DNA of 57,174 nt from CAZEAN01 sp964510225 (GCA_964510225.1 CAZEAN010000026.1:1-57174), one strand, 5' to 3'; positions 41,237 to 50,457 are shown, numbered from the stretch's first letter. The notes: a model not told the origin generated them from the sequence alone. A program made the numbers and translations.

Positions 41237-42591
41237 GCACGATCCGGATCAAAGGGGGGCATCTCATTGACCCTCAGCAAGGAATCGACGAGCCGCTTGA
41301 TCTTTGGCTCTCGGATGACAAAGTGCATTCGATTGGGAGAGAAGGACCGGATCCGACCGGTCTTGAGATTGATGCAACTGGCCTGATTGTTTGTCCTGGC
41401 CTGATCGACCCCCATGTCCATCTCCGCGAGCCGGGCAACGAGGAAGACGAGACGATTGCGACTGGTGCTCAAGCTGCACTAGCAGGAGGACTCACCACAG
41501 TCGCCTGTATGCCAAACACGATTCCACCACTCGATACCCCGGCGAGTGTGGAGTATATCGTCCTTCAGGCGAAGCGCGCCAAGAAGGCAAACGTATATCC
41601 TGTTGGGGCTGTCAGTAAGGAACGATCAGGGGGTGAGCTTGCAGAACTAGGGCTCCTTGCGAGTGCGGGAGCAGTTGCTTTTACAGATGATGGGGCACCT
41701 GTCGCTGATCCCGCCTTGATGCGTCGGGCCCTGCAGTACGCTCGGATGTTCGACCGAGTGATCATGCAGCACTGCCAGGTGATGGAACTCACTGAAGGCG
41801 GGATAATGAATGGCGGTTTCCAATCGAACCGGCTGGGACTTCCCGGGATGCCTCCCGAAGCCGAAGACATGATGGTTGCCCGCGATATCAGACTCGCCGA
41901 AGTCACTGGTGGCCGGCTTCACATTCAACACATCTCGACCGCTCGGGCTGTCGAGCTGGTCCGGGATGCCAAGAATCGAGGTGTTGCGGTTACTGCCGAA
42001 GCCTGTCCCCATCACTTTACCTTGACAGACGACGCCCTCGAATCGTTTGACGCCAATTACAAGATGAACCCGCCGCTTCGGACTGCGACTGATGTGGTCT
42101 CGGTGATTGAAGGGCTCAAGGACGGGACGATCGAAGTCCTCTGTACGGATCATGCCCCCCACGCACCCGAGAAGAAAGAACGAGAACTAAATATCGCACC
42201 GTTCGGGATCATTGGGGTCGAAACTCTCCTCCCACTCGTCAGTACTGCCCTGGTCCGCACTGGCCATCTTTCTTGGTCTGAGGCGATCCGCAAACTGACC
42301 GAGGCTCCTGCAAAATTGCTTGGGCTCCACCATCGCAAAGGAACGCTCAAACCAGGATTCGATGCCGACGTCACTCTCTTCGATCCCCATACCCAATGGT
42401 CGATTGACCCCGATCGTTTTTACTCCAAAAGTCGGAACTGTCCGTTCGGTGGCTGGGAAGTCTTTGGACGAGCACGGATCGTGATCGTTCATGGTGAAGT
42501 TCGCTACGTCGACAGTTCCGAGGAGGGCTCAGGCGCTGAGGTTAATGAGAGGATCCAGCAGCGCGGATTTCACCAAGAATCGAGAAAATAG
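41233..42591 (+). CDS. pyrC: Dihydroorotase
   Basis: The enzyme closes carbamoyl-aspartate to dihydroorotate. The 452-residue protein is the class I amidohydrolase type: zinc ligands in DPHVHLREPG (H61, H63), a central metal or catalytic segment VIMQHCQVME, GRLHIQHISTARA, and LCTDHAPHAPEKK with the catalytic Asp. It overlaps pyrB by 4 bp with a GTG start, so the two are coupled; the DHOase is long enough to be active itself, not a pyrB-supporting pseudo-DHOase, since the metal ligands are present. Confidence 0.95.
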   Translation: MSTIRIKGGHLIDPQQGIDEPLDLWLSDDKVHSIGREGPDPTGLEIDATGLIVCPGLIDPHVHLREPGNEEDETIATGAQAALAGGLTTVACMPNTIPPLDTPASVEYIVLQAKRAKKANVYPVGAVSKERSGGELAELGLLASAGAVAFTDDGAPVADPALMRRALQYARMFDRVIMQHCQVMELTEGGIMNGGFQSNRLGLPGMPPEAEDMMVARDIRLAEVTGGRLHIQHISTARAVELVRDAKNRGVAVTAEACPHHFTLTDDALESFDANYKMNPPLRTATDVVSVIEGLKDGTIEVLCTDHAPHAPEKKERELNIAPFGIIGVETLLPLVSTALVRTGHLSWSEAIRKLTEAPAKLLGLHHRKGTLKPGFDADVTLFDPHTQWSIDPDRFYSKSRNCPFGGWEVFGRARIVIVHGEVRYVDSSEEGSGAEVNERIQQRGFHQESRK

Positions 42592-42762
42592 GGACACGAA
42601 GCGTTTGAAACACGCTGAGGATAATCATCGGCCAGTGGATTCCTGACCGACGGAACCCTCCGGCCTTCTATCGAAGCTGAACTTGGTCTCGTGATGGCCA
42701 AGTCGTATCGATTCTGACGTAGAAGCTCCACTCGCTCCGTCTTGTTCTGTAGGAGCCCGATC

Positions 42763-44304
42763 ATGGCACGCGCACTACCGCGCACAGCCGAACTGGCTGT
42801 GGGTGATCCGATCAGCCTCCGCGCCGACTTCGTCAACAATTCAGCCCAACCTGCAACGATGCTCACCGAGAATCAGGTCGATCATTGGGTGGCGGACCGA
42901 GTCGAGATCGCAGATCCGAGCCTTAGCACGATGGCTTCCGATGACTGGTTCCAACAGGTGGAATCTGCCCTCGTCGTCGGTCACGCGAACGGATCGACCG
43001 CAGCCTCAGGGCGCGGCTTCCGAACATTCCAGTCGAGTGGTTCAACCGTCGATTGGGAGCGGATCCGGGTCGAGCCGAGGCACGGACTTCTCTTCGTCAG
43101 CCTCCGCGACAGTAGACTCGTCAAAGATTCGCTGCTCGACGAGCTTCGCGCAGAGTTGCTCCAAGTCGCGAACGTTGGTTGCCCTCGGGTCGTCCTGGAT
43201 CTCTCGAATCTAATCCAGGTTGCGAGTCGATTCCTCGCTGCGTTAGTGACCTTGCAAGACCGACTCCACCGTCAGCCAGGCGGTCGCTTGAAATTGTGCA
43301 GCTTGAGTCCACAGATCAACCAGGTGTTCGAAGTTAGCGGTCTCAAACCGCTCTTCGAGATCACTGAGGATCTCCGGATTGCCTGGAAAGGACCCTGGCC
43401 CAAAAGCGAACCCAACGCGATCCCCATCGCCATTCTGAGTGATCTCACTCGACCCGCCTCTGAGGATCATTCAACTCAAGAAGGAGCTGGTTCAGGACCA
43501 GTGGAGGAGTTGATTGAAATTCCTAAAGCGACCAACGTGTCGGCGTCATTGATCCTCTACCGAGATTCGGAACGACTCGGTACGGTCCCAGTCCTTGAAA
43601 AAGGTGTCCGGATCGGCCGAGGATCCTCCAACGAGGTCCGGATCCGAAACCGTTTCATGAGTCGTCACCACGCTTGGATCGGCTATCGTCACCAAGGATT
43701 CATTCTCGAAGATCTGAACTCGACCAATGGAACGGCGATTAACGACCGCTTGCTCAAGGGTGGCTCGACGCCGCTCAGCATCGGCATGTCGTTCCGGATC
43801 GGCTCCTACCGGTTCGAATTGGCTGGACCGGAAACGGTCTTGGTTGACTCGATTGTCGATGATTGGGGTGATCAGAGCGTTGACAACGAGCCGCCGACGG
43901 TGGATGAGTTTGCACTCGATCTTGCGAAGCCAGCAGTGAGTGATCCTCGGATTATCAAGTCGGAGATCATCGAGGATGCGCTCGTCATTGCACCGACACA
44001 ACCGCAACTCAATGACACGGAAGCACTTGACCGATTCCGGGCCGAGCTGATCCGTCAGCTCGATGCGGACAACACCCCGAACCATGTTGTATTGAATCTA
44101 GCCTCGGTCTCGATGTTGACGAGTAAGGCGATCGGAGTCCTTGTCGGTCATCAACTCCGACTCCAACAACGGGGTGGCCTCCTCCGAATCGCCCAACCGC
44201 TCCCACAGGTCAGCACAACGCTCAAGGTCATGAACATCGCGATGTTAATCGAGGTTCATCCGACGTTGGAAGGTGCCGTCCTGGCGAGTTGGTCTGCCGT
44301 CTGA
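42763..44304 (+). CDS. STAS-FHA-STAS regulatory protein
   Basis: The 513-residue soluble protein has three domains in an unusual order. STAS 1 (about 101-207) contains RVVLDLSNLIQVASRFLAAL; FHA (about 264-353) has VRIGRGSSNEVRI, MSRHHAWI and LEDLNSTNGTAI, all phospho-Thr-binding residues present; STAS 2 (about 401-510) contains HVVLNLASVSMLTSKAIGVL. STAS domains of the anti-anti-sigma type are phosphorylated on Ser/Thr by anti-sigma kinases; FHA reads Ser/Thr kinase output. The protein thus could link Hanks-type kinases to partner switching. ATG 42763 follows AGGAG at 8-nt spacing. The 3' end overlaps the convergent anti-sigma gene by 49 bp. Confidence 0.8.
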   Translation: MARALPRTAELAVGDPISLRADFVNNSAQPATMLTENQVDHWVADRVEIADPSLSTMASDDWFQQVESALVVGHANGSTAASGRGFRTFQSSGSTVDWERIRVEPRHGLLFVSLRDSRLVKDSLLDELRAELLQVANVGCPRVVLDLSNLIQVASRFLAALVTLQDRLHRQPGGRLKLCSLSPQINQVFEVSGLKPLFEITEDLRIAWKGPWPKSEPNAIPIAILSDLTRPASEDHSTQEGAGSGPVEELIEIPKATNVSASLILYRDSERLGTVPVLEKGVRIGRGSSNEVRIRNRFMSRHHAWIGYRHQGFILEDLNSTNGTAINDRLLKGGSTPLSIGMSFRIGSYRFELAGPETVLVDSIVDDWGDQSVDNEPPTVDEFALDLAKPAVSDPRIIKSEIIEDALVIAPTQPQLNDTEALDRFRAELIRQLDADNTPNHVVLNLASVSMLTSKAIGVLVGHQLRLQQRGGLLRIAQPLPQVSTTLKVMNIAMLIEVHPTLEGAVLASWSAV

Positions 44305-45176
44305 GCCTCCTTGAGCTGAGACTCTCGGTTTGGTTGAGGTGCGGTCGCTCGGAGCGAGGCGTTCTGGAAGCGATCCGAGGATGGGTAGGTCCCGGATAAG
44401 TATTGAGGGCCACCAGGTGCATTGGGTCTTGCGCCGGTCGGTCTTTCGAGGGTCACAACAAACTGCCCTGCTCCGTCACCATTAAGCTTCGGAAGATCGA
44501 ACTCGATCTGCCCGTTGCCAAATTCATCAACCTCAAACTGACATGCGAATGTTGGTGGCTGACCTTCGGGAAGCATCCAGAGCATGTACGCTTTTCCTTC
44601 TGAGTTCTGAGGCATTGTTAGATCAAACGTTAGAATCAACCCCGTAGGACGGAGCGCCGATGGATCCCAGAGGATCCGACCGGTTGCCTCCGAGTTCGGG
44701 ATAGCCGCTCTCAACGGGATCGTCACAACCTCAGGGATTTCAAGGTATTGGTAGACTTGCTTCCGTCGTGCAATGTTCTCGCGATCATCAACCGTTTCTT
44801 GGGTGAGTAAGTCGACTTCAGATTGGAGTTCACGATTTTCCCAAAGGAGAAATCCGATCACGAAGGTTGCGGCGATCCCGAGCGAGGTTGTAACAACCCA
44901 TCGCCAGTCCATCCGTCGGCTGCTCCTTAATCGGGGAACTACCACAGCACGCTCACGGTCGATTACTTCGAGGATCCGGTATTTGAGGGCTGAGTTAGGC
45001 TTTTGAGGAGGCAACCCGTCAACGAGCATGAACATCATCTCTCGGGTCTCTCGGATGGTCGTTTCGCACTCGGTGCAACCACCGCTAAGGTGTCTCTCAA
45101 ACTCCGCACGCTCCTCACCATCGAGGGCGTCGATCGCGTAGATCTCAGCTTGTGCGCGCCAGCCGTCGTGACTCAT
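44256..45176 (-). CDS. RskA-type membrane anti-sigma factor
   Basis: The 306-residue protein has a zinc-finger-like anti-sigma head: H29 then C34 and C37 (ERHLSGGCTECE; H-X4-C-X2-C, one residue longer than the classic H-X3-C). A membrane helix at about 93-112 (VVTTSLGIAATFVIGFLLW) is followed by a coiled-coil (ELQSEVDLLTQETVDDREN) and the RskA-like periplasmic domain (about 150-245), with GKAYMLWMLPEGQPP. The tail is Pro/Gln-rich. It overlaps the sigma factor gene by 4 bp and would hold that factor inactive until cleaved. Confidence 0.85.
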   Translation of the reverse strand: MSHDGWRAQAEIYAIDALDGEERAEFERHLSGGCTECETTIRETREMMFMLVDGLPPQKPNSALKYRILEVIDRERAVVVPRLRSSRRMDWRWVVTTSLGIAATFVIGFLLWENRELQSEVDLLTQETVDDRENIARRKQVYQYLEIPEVVTIPLRAAIPNSEATGRILWDPSALRPTGLILTFDLTMPQNSEGKAYMLWMLPEGQPPTFACQFEVDEFGNGQIEFDLPKLNGDGAGQFVVTLERPTGARPNAPGGPQYLSGTYPSSDRFQNASLRATAPQPNRESQLKEAQTADQLARTAPSNVG

Positions 45177-45985
45177 TCGTGGTTTCGTGAGAGGCCGAGT
45201 GATAACAATTGGTTCCGGATCTGTCGGAGACCGATTCGGATCCGGGTCTTGACCGTTCCGAGTGGGAGTCCCAACCGACTTGCAATCCGGGACTGTGAGA
45301 GGCCGTCGAAAAATCCCATCTCTAACACAATACGTTGTTCATCGGTCAAGGTTGCAATGGCAGACCTAATTGCCGATGCCGACTCGTTTCGAACCGTTTC
45401 TTCCAAGGCAGAATTGCCTTCGGTGGATTCGGCTGATTGTCCGACTACCAAGGCCCGGTTTTTGGTGCTTGCTTCACGACGGAGACGATCCAAGGCGCGG
45501 CTCCGGGCGATCGTTAAGAGCCAAGTCGTCGGGCTCCCCCGTTCTGCTCGATAGTTTGAAGCCTTGTGCCAGACTTCAAGAAAAACTTCCTGAACGAGAT
45601 CCTCGGCGTCGTCGCGTGATCCGAGGATCCGTAGCGCGAGGGTGAAGACAACGGTCACGAACCGGTCATAGAAGTGTTCAAAGGCAGCCCGGTCTCCTTG
45701 CGCGATCGCTGCAAGTAGATCGACGGGTCCGTGGTCGTGATCAGCATCCATAACTGGATCGTACGTCGAGCCTCCATCAAAAACCGAGAACCCTCCGGAA
45801 CTCGGGCGGATTCGATCGATTGAGAGTGACAGTATCGATGGTACGTCAAAACCCAGATTTTGGGCGCCGGCTAGTTCGTCAAAAGTAGAGGAAGATTGAT
45901 TTTTCAGGAGATTTCGGAAGAGGTCGGAAATCCGATCGCGGGTCGGTCTCGTACCTTGGGGCGTTCGATCAGCCAGCATCACCAA
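45173..45985 (-). CDS. ECF RNA polymerase sigma factor (SigK-like)
   Basis: Region 2 (about 95-165) has FEHFYDRFVTVVFTLALRILG, DDAEDLVQEVFLEVWHKA and TTWLLTIARSRALDRLRR; region 4 (about 205-262) has LTDEQRIVLEMGFFDGLSQ and LPLGTVKTRIRIGLRQIR. This matches SigK-type ECF factors, which pair with RskA. The first 78 residues are a polar extension; the start could be GTG 45985 or ATG 45751 (MDADHDHG), which would give a 192-residue factor of standard size. Neither has a strong ribosome-binding site. It overlaps the anti-sigma gene by 4 bp. It is divergent from the PEP-CTERM/DUF4331 ORF, a possible target. Confidence 0.9.
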   Translation of the reverse strand: MVMLADRTPQGTRPTRDRISDLFRNLLKNQSSSTFDELAGAQNLGFDVPSILSLSIDRIRPSSGGFSVFDGGSTYDPVMDADHDHGPVDLLAAIAQGDRAAFEHFYDRFVTVVFTLALRILGSRDDAEDLVQEVFLEVWHKASNYRAERGSPTTWLLTIARSRALDRLRREASTKNRALVVGQSAESTEGNSALEETVRNESASAIRSAIATLTDEQRIVLEMGFFDGLSQSRIASRLGLPLGTVKTRIRIGLRQIRNQLLSLGLSRNHE

Positions 45986-46090
45986 CGGTTAACAAACGCC
46001 GATGTCTTGATTCCGAAACCGGACGTTCTGAGACGTCTGAAGAGCTGGAATCTAGACCAACTTTGAAGCTCCCTTCACTTTAACTCCGGG

Positions 46091-47887
46091 ATGAACCTGA
46101 TGAACCATCCAGACAGGAACGGTGCGCTCCTCTTGCGCGCACTTCGACCCCTCGGCTTCCTTGCGATTCTGTTGTCGTCCCCGAGTGCTCGGGCAGACCT
46201 CCTTTTTTCTCTGACTCCTGAAGCTACGACAGACTCGAGCGGACTTTTCTCGTACTCGTACGAGCTAATGGTCCACCCAACCAGCGAACTCGGCGTCTCG
46301 ATGTTCGTTCTCGGCGCCAGCCCGAATGCTGATCCGACTGAGATTAGCGGACCTGACGAGTGGGACGCCTTCTTCAGTGACATTGATGGGCTCTTCTTCT
46401 TCTCGTCTCCTGACACGTCATTCGACATCATGCCGGGGATGTCGGGAACTTTCTCGTTTCTCTCAACGCTAGGTCCGGGTAACGCACCCTTCACAGCCTT
46501 CGGTTTTGATGACCTTGCCGGTACGTTCGGCGAAGAGTCTGGGGTTACTTTTTCTGCAGTCCCAGAGCCTGGCTCTTGGATCCTGATGGGGGTTGGCCTT
46601 GCTGGCTTCGGGATTTTTAGAGGAAGGCGTGCCTTCGAACAAAAGCGATCGAGTGGCAAACGCAACTGGAAAAACAGCCTCGTCAGACTCGGAGCGGTCA
46701 TTTTCCTGGGAACGATCAGGATTTCGGGAGCAGAGGCTTCCGATCACGGCGACACCCGAGAAAACGTTGCCCGGATCAGTACTGACATGACCGATGTCTT
46801 TATTTTCCCGAGTCCAGAGAATTCCGACAATGTCGTCCTGGCAACCACAGTCCGTCCCTTGATTACGCCAGAGATCGTCGACACGATATTTTTTGACCCG
46901 GGAATTTTAATTCAATTCAAGATCGATACTAATGGCGACTTCATTGAAGATCAGGTGATACAAGCACGGTTTTCAGGCTTCGGGCCGAACCAACGCGTCT
47001 TTATTTCTGGACCTTCGAAGCCGTTCATCACAGGAAATCGATCGATCTTTGGTCGACGCCACCCTGTCGTCGGCAAGGTCAACGAGACCTTTGAGCCGCG
47101 ACCAGGGATGGAGATGAAGGTCTTTGCCGGAGTCCGGGAGGATCCCTTCTTCTTTGACGTCGGTCGCTTGATCGAGATCTTCCCAGATCGAGGGATCGCT
47201 CTTCTCGGCCAGCCCGACCTACCGAACCCGATGTTCCCGTTTGGTCCTAATGTCCCGCAGTTTCTCTCCTGGAATCCCCCAGGTGTTGCTGCCGACTTCT
47301 TCGAAAATCTCAGTGTGTTAGCTGTAGTGGTGGAGCTTCCGAGGACAGCCTTGGGCGGCGAGTTGATTCGACTCTGGTGTACGGTGAGCGTCCCCGAAGG
47401 ACCTCCGGGGTTCCGTTACCGTCAGCAGGAACGACTCGCGCGACCAATCGTCAATGAAGCACTCGCGACGGTTTCCAATAACCGACACTCGATCAACAAC
47501 ATGATCAACCCGACGGAAGATGCGATGGAACTCGAGAATGATATCGAGAGTTTCTTGACCTTCCCCGCAGGTCGATCCCCCGAAATTCGATCGGTCATCC
47601 GCTCCGTTCTGATCCCTGACGTGATGGTCGCCGACCTCTCCTCAGACGATGACGCTTCCTACCTTGGTGTCGAAACAGGTGGTGCGACTGGTGGTACCTT
47701 TGGCGGCCGAGATCTTCGCGATGATGTCGTCGACATCTCGCTCGGAATCGTGTTCGGCACCACGGTCTCCGACCTTGGATTAGCGGCTGATGACGGTGCT
47801 GCGATTCCTGCACTCGCGACCGACAACGTCGGTGACGAAACCAAGGACTTTATCGAGACCTTCCCTTACCTCGGTGACCCAGACTGA
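46091..47887 (+). CDS. PEP-CTERM protein fused in frame to a DUF4331 protein (putative secreted polyprotein)
   Basis: The 598-residue frame reads like two secreted proteins in series. Part 1: signal peptide 1-35 (LGFLAILLSSPSARA then DLLF), a beta-rich domain of about 120 residues, and a complete PEP-CTERM tail: VPEP (157-160), helix SWILMGVGLAGFGIF, basic RGRR (177-180). Normally this ends the protein. Here the frame goes on through a basic loop (181-197) into a second hydrophobic segment (LVRLGAVIFLGTIRISGAEA) with an A-x-A site after residue 216, then the DUF4331 domain (ASDHGDTRE to FPYLGDPD). No ATG, GTG or TTG lies in frame between the PEP tail and the DUF4331 part. Exosortase at PEP and signal peptidase at AEA would release two proteins. 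A lost stop codon or sequence error is the other option. Confidence 0.8.
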   Translation: MNLMNHPDRNGALLLRALRPLGFLAILLSSPSARADLLFSLTPEATTDSSGLFSYSYELMVHPTSELGVSMFVLGASPNADPTEISGPDEWDAFFSDIDGLFFFSSPDTSFDIMPGMSGTFSFLSTLGPGNAPFTAFGFDDLAGTFGEESGVTFSAVPEPGSWILMGVGLAGFGIFRGRRAFEQKRSSGKRNWKNSLVRLGAVIFLGTIRISGAEASDHGDTRENVARISTDMTDVFIFPSPENSDNVVLATTVRPLITPEIVDTIFFDPGILIQFKIDTNGDFIEDQVIQARFSGFGPNQRVFISGPSKPFITGNRSIFGRRHPVVGKVNETFEPRPGMEMKVFAGVREDPFFFDVGRLIEIFPDRGIALLGQPDLPNPMFPFGPNVPQFLSWNPPGVAADFFENLSVLAVVVELPRTALGGELIRLWCTVSVPEGPPGFRYRQQERLARPIVNEALATVSNNRHSINNMINPTEDAMELENDIESFLTFPAGRSPEIRSVIRSVLIPDVMVADLSSDDDASYLGVETGGATGGTFGGRDLRDDVVDISLGIVFGTTVSDLGLAADDGAAIPALATDNVGDETKDFIETFPYLGDPD

Positions 47888-48083
47888 TCTTGCTCGCAAG
47901 GCTTCGTAATTCATGGCCGAGTCTCGTTTCCATCATTATGAGCGAGACTCGGTTCCGGCCTCATTACAAGTTCATTCCTTTTTTCTCCTCCCTGCTAAGT
48001 CGCTCTTTCCTGACCCTGGTCGCAAACTTCTCTCGATCATGGTCAACATTCCCAATGCCCAAGTGTTACAAGGAAACCCTACG

Positions 48084-49016
48084 ATGCGGATGAAAGCTCT
48101 TGCTGCTACGTTGACCGTCACTCTCGTCTTGAGCTCCTTCACAACTACCAGTGCTGGACCGATCGGATCCGTCTTGGGTAATGGCGGTACCACACTCCAC
48201 CGTTTCAAACTCAATAATCCTGGTGGAGCGAGCGTCATTGACATCACTCTCGGTGGTCTGACTGTGAGCCTGGATGCCATCGACTTTCGCCCCGCTACAG
48301 GAGAGCTGTTTGGTTACGACGACGTCACCGATACCTACTACACTGTTGATCCAGCAACAGGAGATCTAACTATTGCCAGTACGATGACAACTCCGACGGG
48401 AACTGATCTCTTAGATATCGACTGGAATCCAACGATTGACCGGATGCGGACCGTAACCGAACTCGATGAAAATATCGTCTTCAATCCTAACAATGGTGTT
48501 GCCTCTGATGGCTCCACTGTCCCTCTCTTTTATGATACGAACGGTAACGGGATTAACGACGCAGGCGACAGCGGTATCGATCCCAATCTTACAGGTAATG
48601 CCTATACGAATAGCTTTGCCGGGGCAACGACAACAACCCAGTTCATTCTTGATCACAATTTGAACACTCTATCGACTCTGGCCAATAATGCTGGTGCGCT
48701 AACGATGGGCCCACTCATTACACTTGGCGGTTCACCACTCGACTTCGGTCCTGATGCAGGGTTCGACATCTTGTCCGTTGGCGGGATGAATACGGCCTAT
48801 GCTCTCTTGAACGTTAGTAGTGAAGCCGGTCTATACACCATCGACCTCGATACAGGGATTGCCACTTTTATCGGAGCGCTGCCGGATCAATTCGGAACGG
48901 TTACTGGACTTGCCGTTACCGTCCCTGAACCCTCAACGTTGCTTATGGGCGGACTCGGTGCTGCCGGCTTGGTCCTTCTTGTAGCTCGACGGTCACGCCA
49001 ACAACGCTCGAAGTAA
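48084..49016 (+). CDS. DUF4394 protein with PEP-CTERM sorting tail
   Basis: The 310-residue protein has a signal peptide (about 1-27, ALAATLTVTLVLSSFTTTSA then GPIG) and a DUF4394 beta-propeller-like domain with GLTVSLDAIDFRPATGELFGY, TYYTVDPATGDL and GTDLLDIDWNPTIDRMR. It ends with VPEPSTLLMGGLGAAGLVLL and RRSRQQRSK, a standard PEP-CTERM tail. Exosortase would cut at PEP and place it in the matrix or envelope. ATG 48084 follows AAGGAA; longer frames back to 47913 lack a site. It follows the DUF4331 ORF by 197 bp and ends at a strong terminator. Confidence 0.85.
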   Translation: MRMKALAATLTVTLVLSSFTTTSAGPIGSVLGNGGTTLHRFKLNNPGGASVIDITLGGLTVSLDAIDFRPATGELFGYDDVTDTYYTVDPATGDLTIASTMTTPTGTDLLDIDWNPTIDRMRTVTELDENIVFNPNNGVASDGSTVPLFYDTNGNGINDAGDSGIDPNLTGNAYTNSFAGATTTTQFILDHNLNTLSTLANNAGALTMGPLITLGGSPLDFGPDAGFDILSVGGMNTAYALLNVSSEAGLYTIDLDTGIATFIGALPDQFGTVTGLAVTVPEPSTLLMGGLGAAGLVLLVARRSRQQRSK

Positions 49017-49053
49017 GCTCCGTTCGTTGATCGTCAGTAATTGCCCCACATTG

Positions 49054-49084
49054 TTCCTCCCGGCTCAATAGGGTCCGGGAGGAA
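49054..49084 (+). terminator. Intrinsic terminator after the DUF4394 gene
   Basis: A perfect 10-bp stem TTCCTCCCGG (49054-49063) and CCGGGAGGAA (49075-49084) with an 11-nt loop, followed by TCTGTTTGTT. Confidence 0.8.
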
Positions 49085-49125
49085 TCTGTTTGTTCAATCC
49101 ACCACACGTCACTTTTACCTCCTGG

Positions 49126-50394
49126 ATGACCATGAACGCGGCAATCCTCTTGCTCCTGACTTTCTGTTGCCCAGATCAGACTCCACCTCTTGGATCTGAA
49201 CATCAACTCGTACAACCTCCTCCTCTCATATCTGCGGACCAACCACCGCTCGATTCCAACGCCGAGCTTGTTCCTGAGGGAACGATTGAACGTCTACCCT
49301 ATGATCCAGTCCGGTTGAGCAATCGGATCAAATTCTGGCGGAATCGAGTTGAACGGCCCTCCTCGAGTGCACTGGACTGGAGCCAGCTTTCCCGAGCCTA
49401 TCTTGCGCGTCATTTCGAGCGAGGGAGAATCGCGGATGCGATCGAGGCGGAACGGGCGGCAACGCGTGCGTTGGAGCGAGTGATCGATTCGGGGACTCTC
49501 GTGGTCCTTGGTCGGGCTCTCTTGGCCCAACACCGATTCGGAGAAGCGCTGGTCGTCGTTGAAGAAGCCGCGGAAGTTGATCCTGCGGCTATCGGATTGC
49601 GTGTTGATTGCCTTCTCGAGCTCGGTGAACTCGATCGCGCGATCGAAGCAGCTCACGGATTTCCAGCGGACGCAGAGCCGTTGACTCGGCTCACGCTGGA
49701 AGCACGGTTGCTCGAAGCTCAAGGTGATGACGAAGCGCTGCTGGATCGCCTCCGAAGACTCTGCGAACTCGCGGCCCAAATGCCCCAACTCCCTGCGGAA
49801 CTGGCTTCTTGGTATCACGTCCGGCTGGGACACGCCCTGATTGACCGCGGCCTTCTCTCCGAGGGGCGGGATGCTTGCAGGGCTGCGCTCTCAATTCTGC
49901 CGATTTCTACCGGCGGGTTGGTCGGACTCGCGGAAGCGGATGCTGCCGAAACGAATTGGGAACGGTCGCTCCGATTTGCCCAACGCGCCCAAGAAATCAA
50001 TCCGGACGACTTCGAAGCGATCAAGCTGGCCGCTGAAGCTCAGTGCAAGCTCGGCCTCGATGTCCCGGCCGAGCGCTCGATCACTCGGCTTCGGTTACTC
50101 GTCGATACACATCCAAAGGTTTTTGATCGGCATTACATTCAGTTCTGCCTCAGCCAGGATCGCGATCTCGAAACGGCTCTGAGGCTTTCGGAAAACGACT
50201 TAGCGAATCGCCCCGACCCTACCGCCTATCAACTCTTGCTGAGCGTCCAACAGCGACTTGATCATCGCAAAGCAGCGGAACAAACTATCCAGGCGGCTCA
50301 GTTGCGCTTTCCTAATGATCCTCAGTTCCGAACGCTTGCCACAGAACTCCTCGATGGAGAAGCACTGGTCGAACCAGGTCGAAAATGCCAATAA
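49126..50394 (+). CDS. Secreted TPR-repeat protein
   Basis: The protein has a short hydrophobic N-terminus (NAAILLLLTFCC) that could be a signal peptide or lipoprotein leader with Cys, then a Pro-rich stretch, and about ten TPR-like helical pairs, such as SRAYLARHFERGRIADAIEAE, LGRALLAQHRFGEALVVVEEA, and RDACRAALSILPISTGGLVGL. TPR proteins are scaffolds for complexes. Start is ATG 49126 or 49132; the upstream frame to 49090 overlaps the terminator tail. A TPR protein beside DUF4331 and DUF4394 may form one functional set, by inference. It is separated from them by a terminator, so it is likely transcribed from its own promoter. Confidence 0.7.
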   Translation: MTMNAAILLLLTFCCPDQTPPLGSEHQLVQPPPLISADQPPLDSNAELVPEGTIERLPYDPVRLSNRIKFWRNRVERPSSSALDWSQLSRAYLARHFERGRIADAIEAERAATRALERVIDSGTLVVLGRALLAQHRFGEALVVVEEAAEVDPAAIGLRVDCLLELGELDRAIEAAHGFPADAEPLTRLTLEARLLEAQGDDEALLDRLRRLCELAAQMPQLPAELASWYHVRLGHALIDRGLLSEGRDACRAALSILPISTGGLVGLAEADAAETNWERSLRFAQRAQEINPDDFEAIKLAAEAQCKLGLDVPAERSITRLRLLVDTHPKVFDRHYIQFCLSQDRDLETALRLSENDLANRPDPTAYQLLLSVQQRLDHRKAAEQTIQAAQLRFPNDPQFRTLATELLDGEALVEPGRKCQ

Positions 50395-50457
50395 TAAAAT
50401 TCTGGATTAAACTTTCTTCAAAGGATCCTTCGTTGTCCCAATCATTTCATCAGACCG

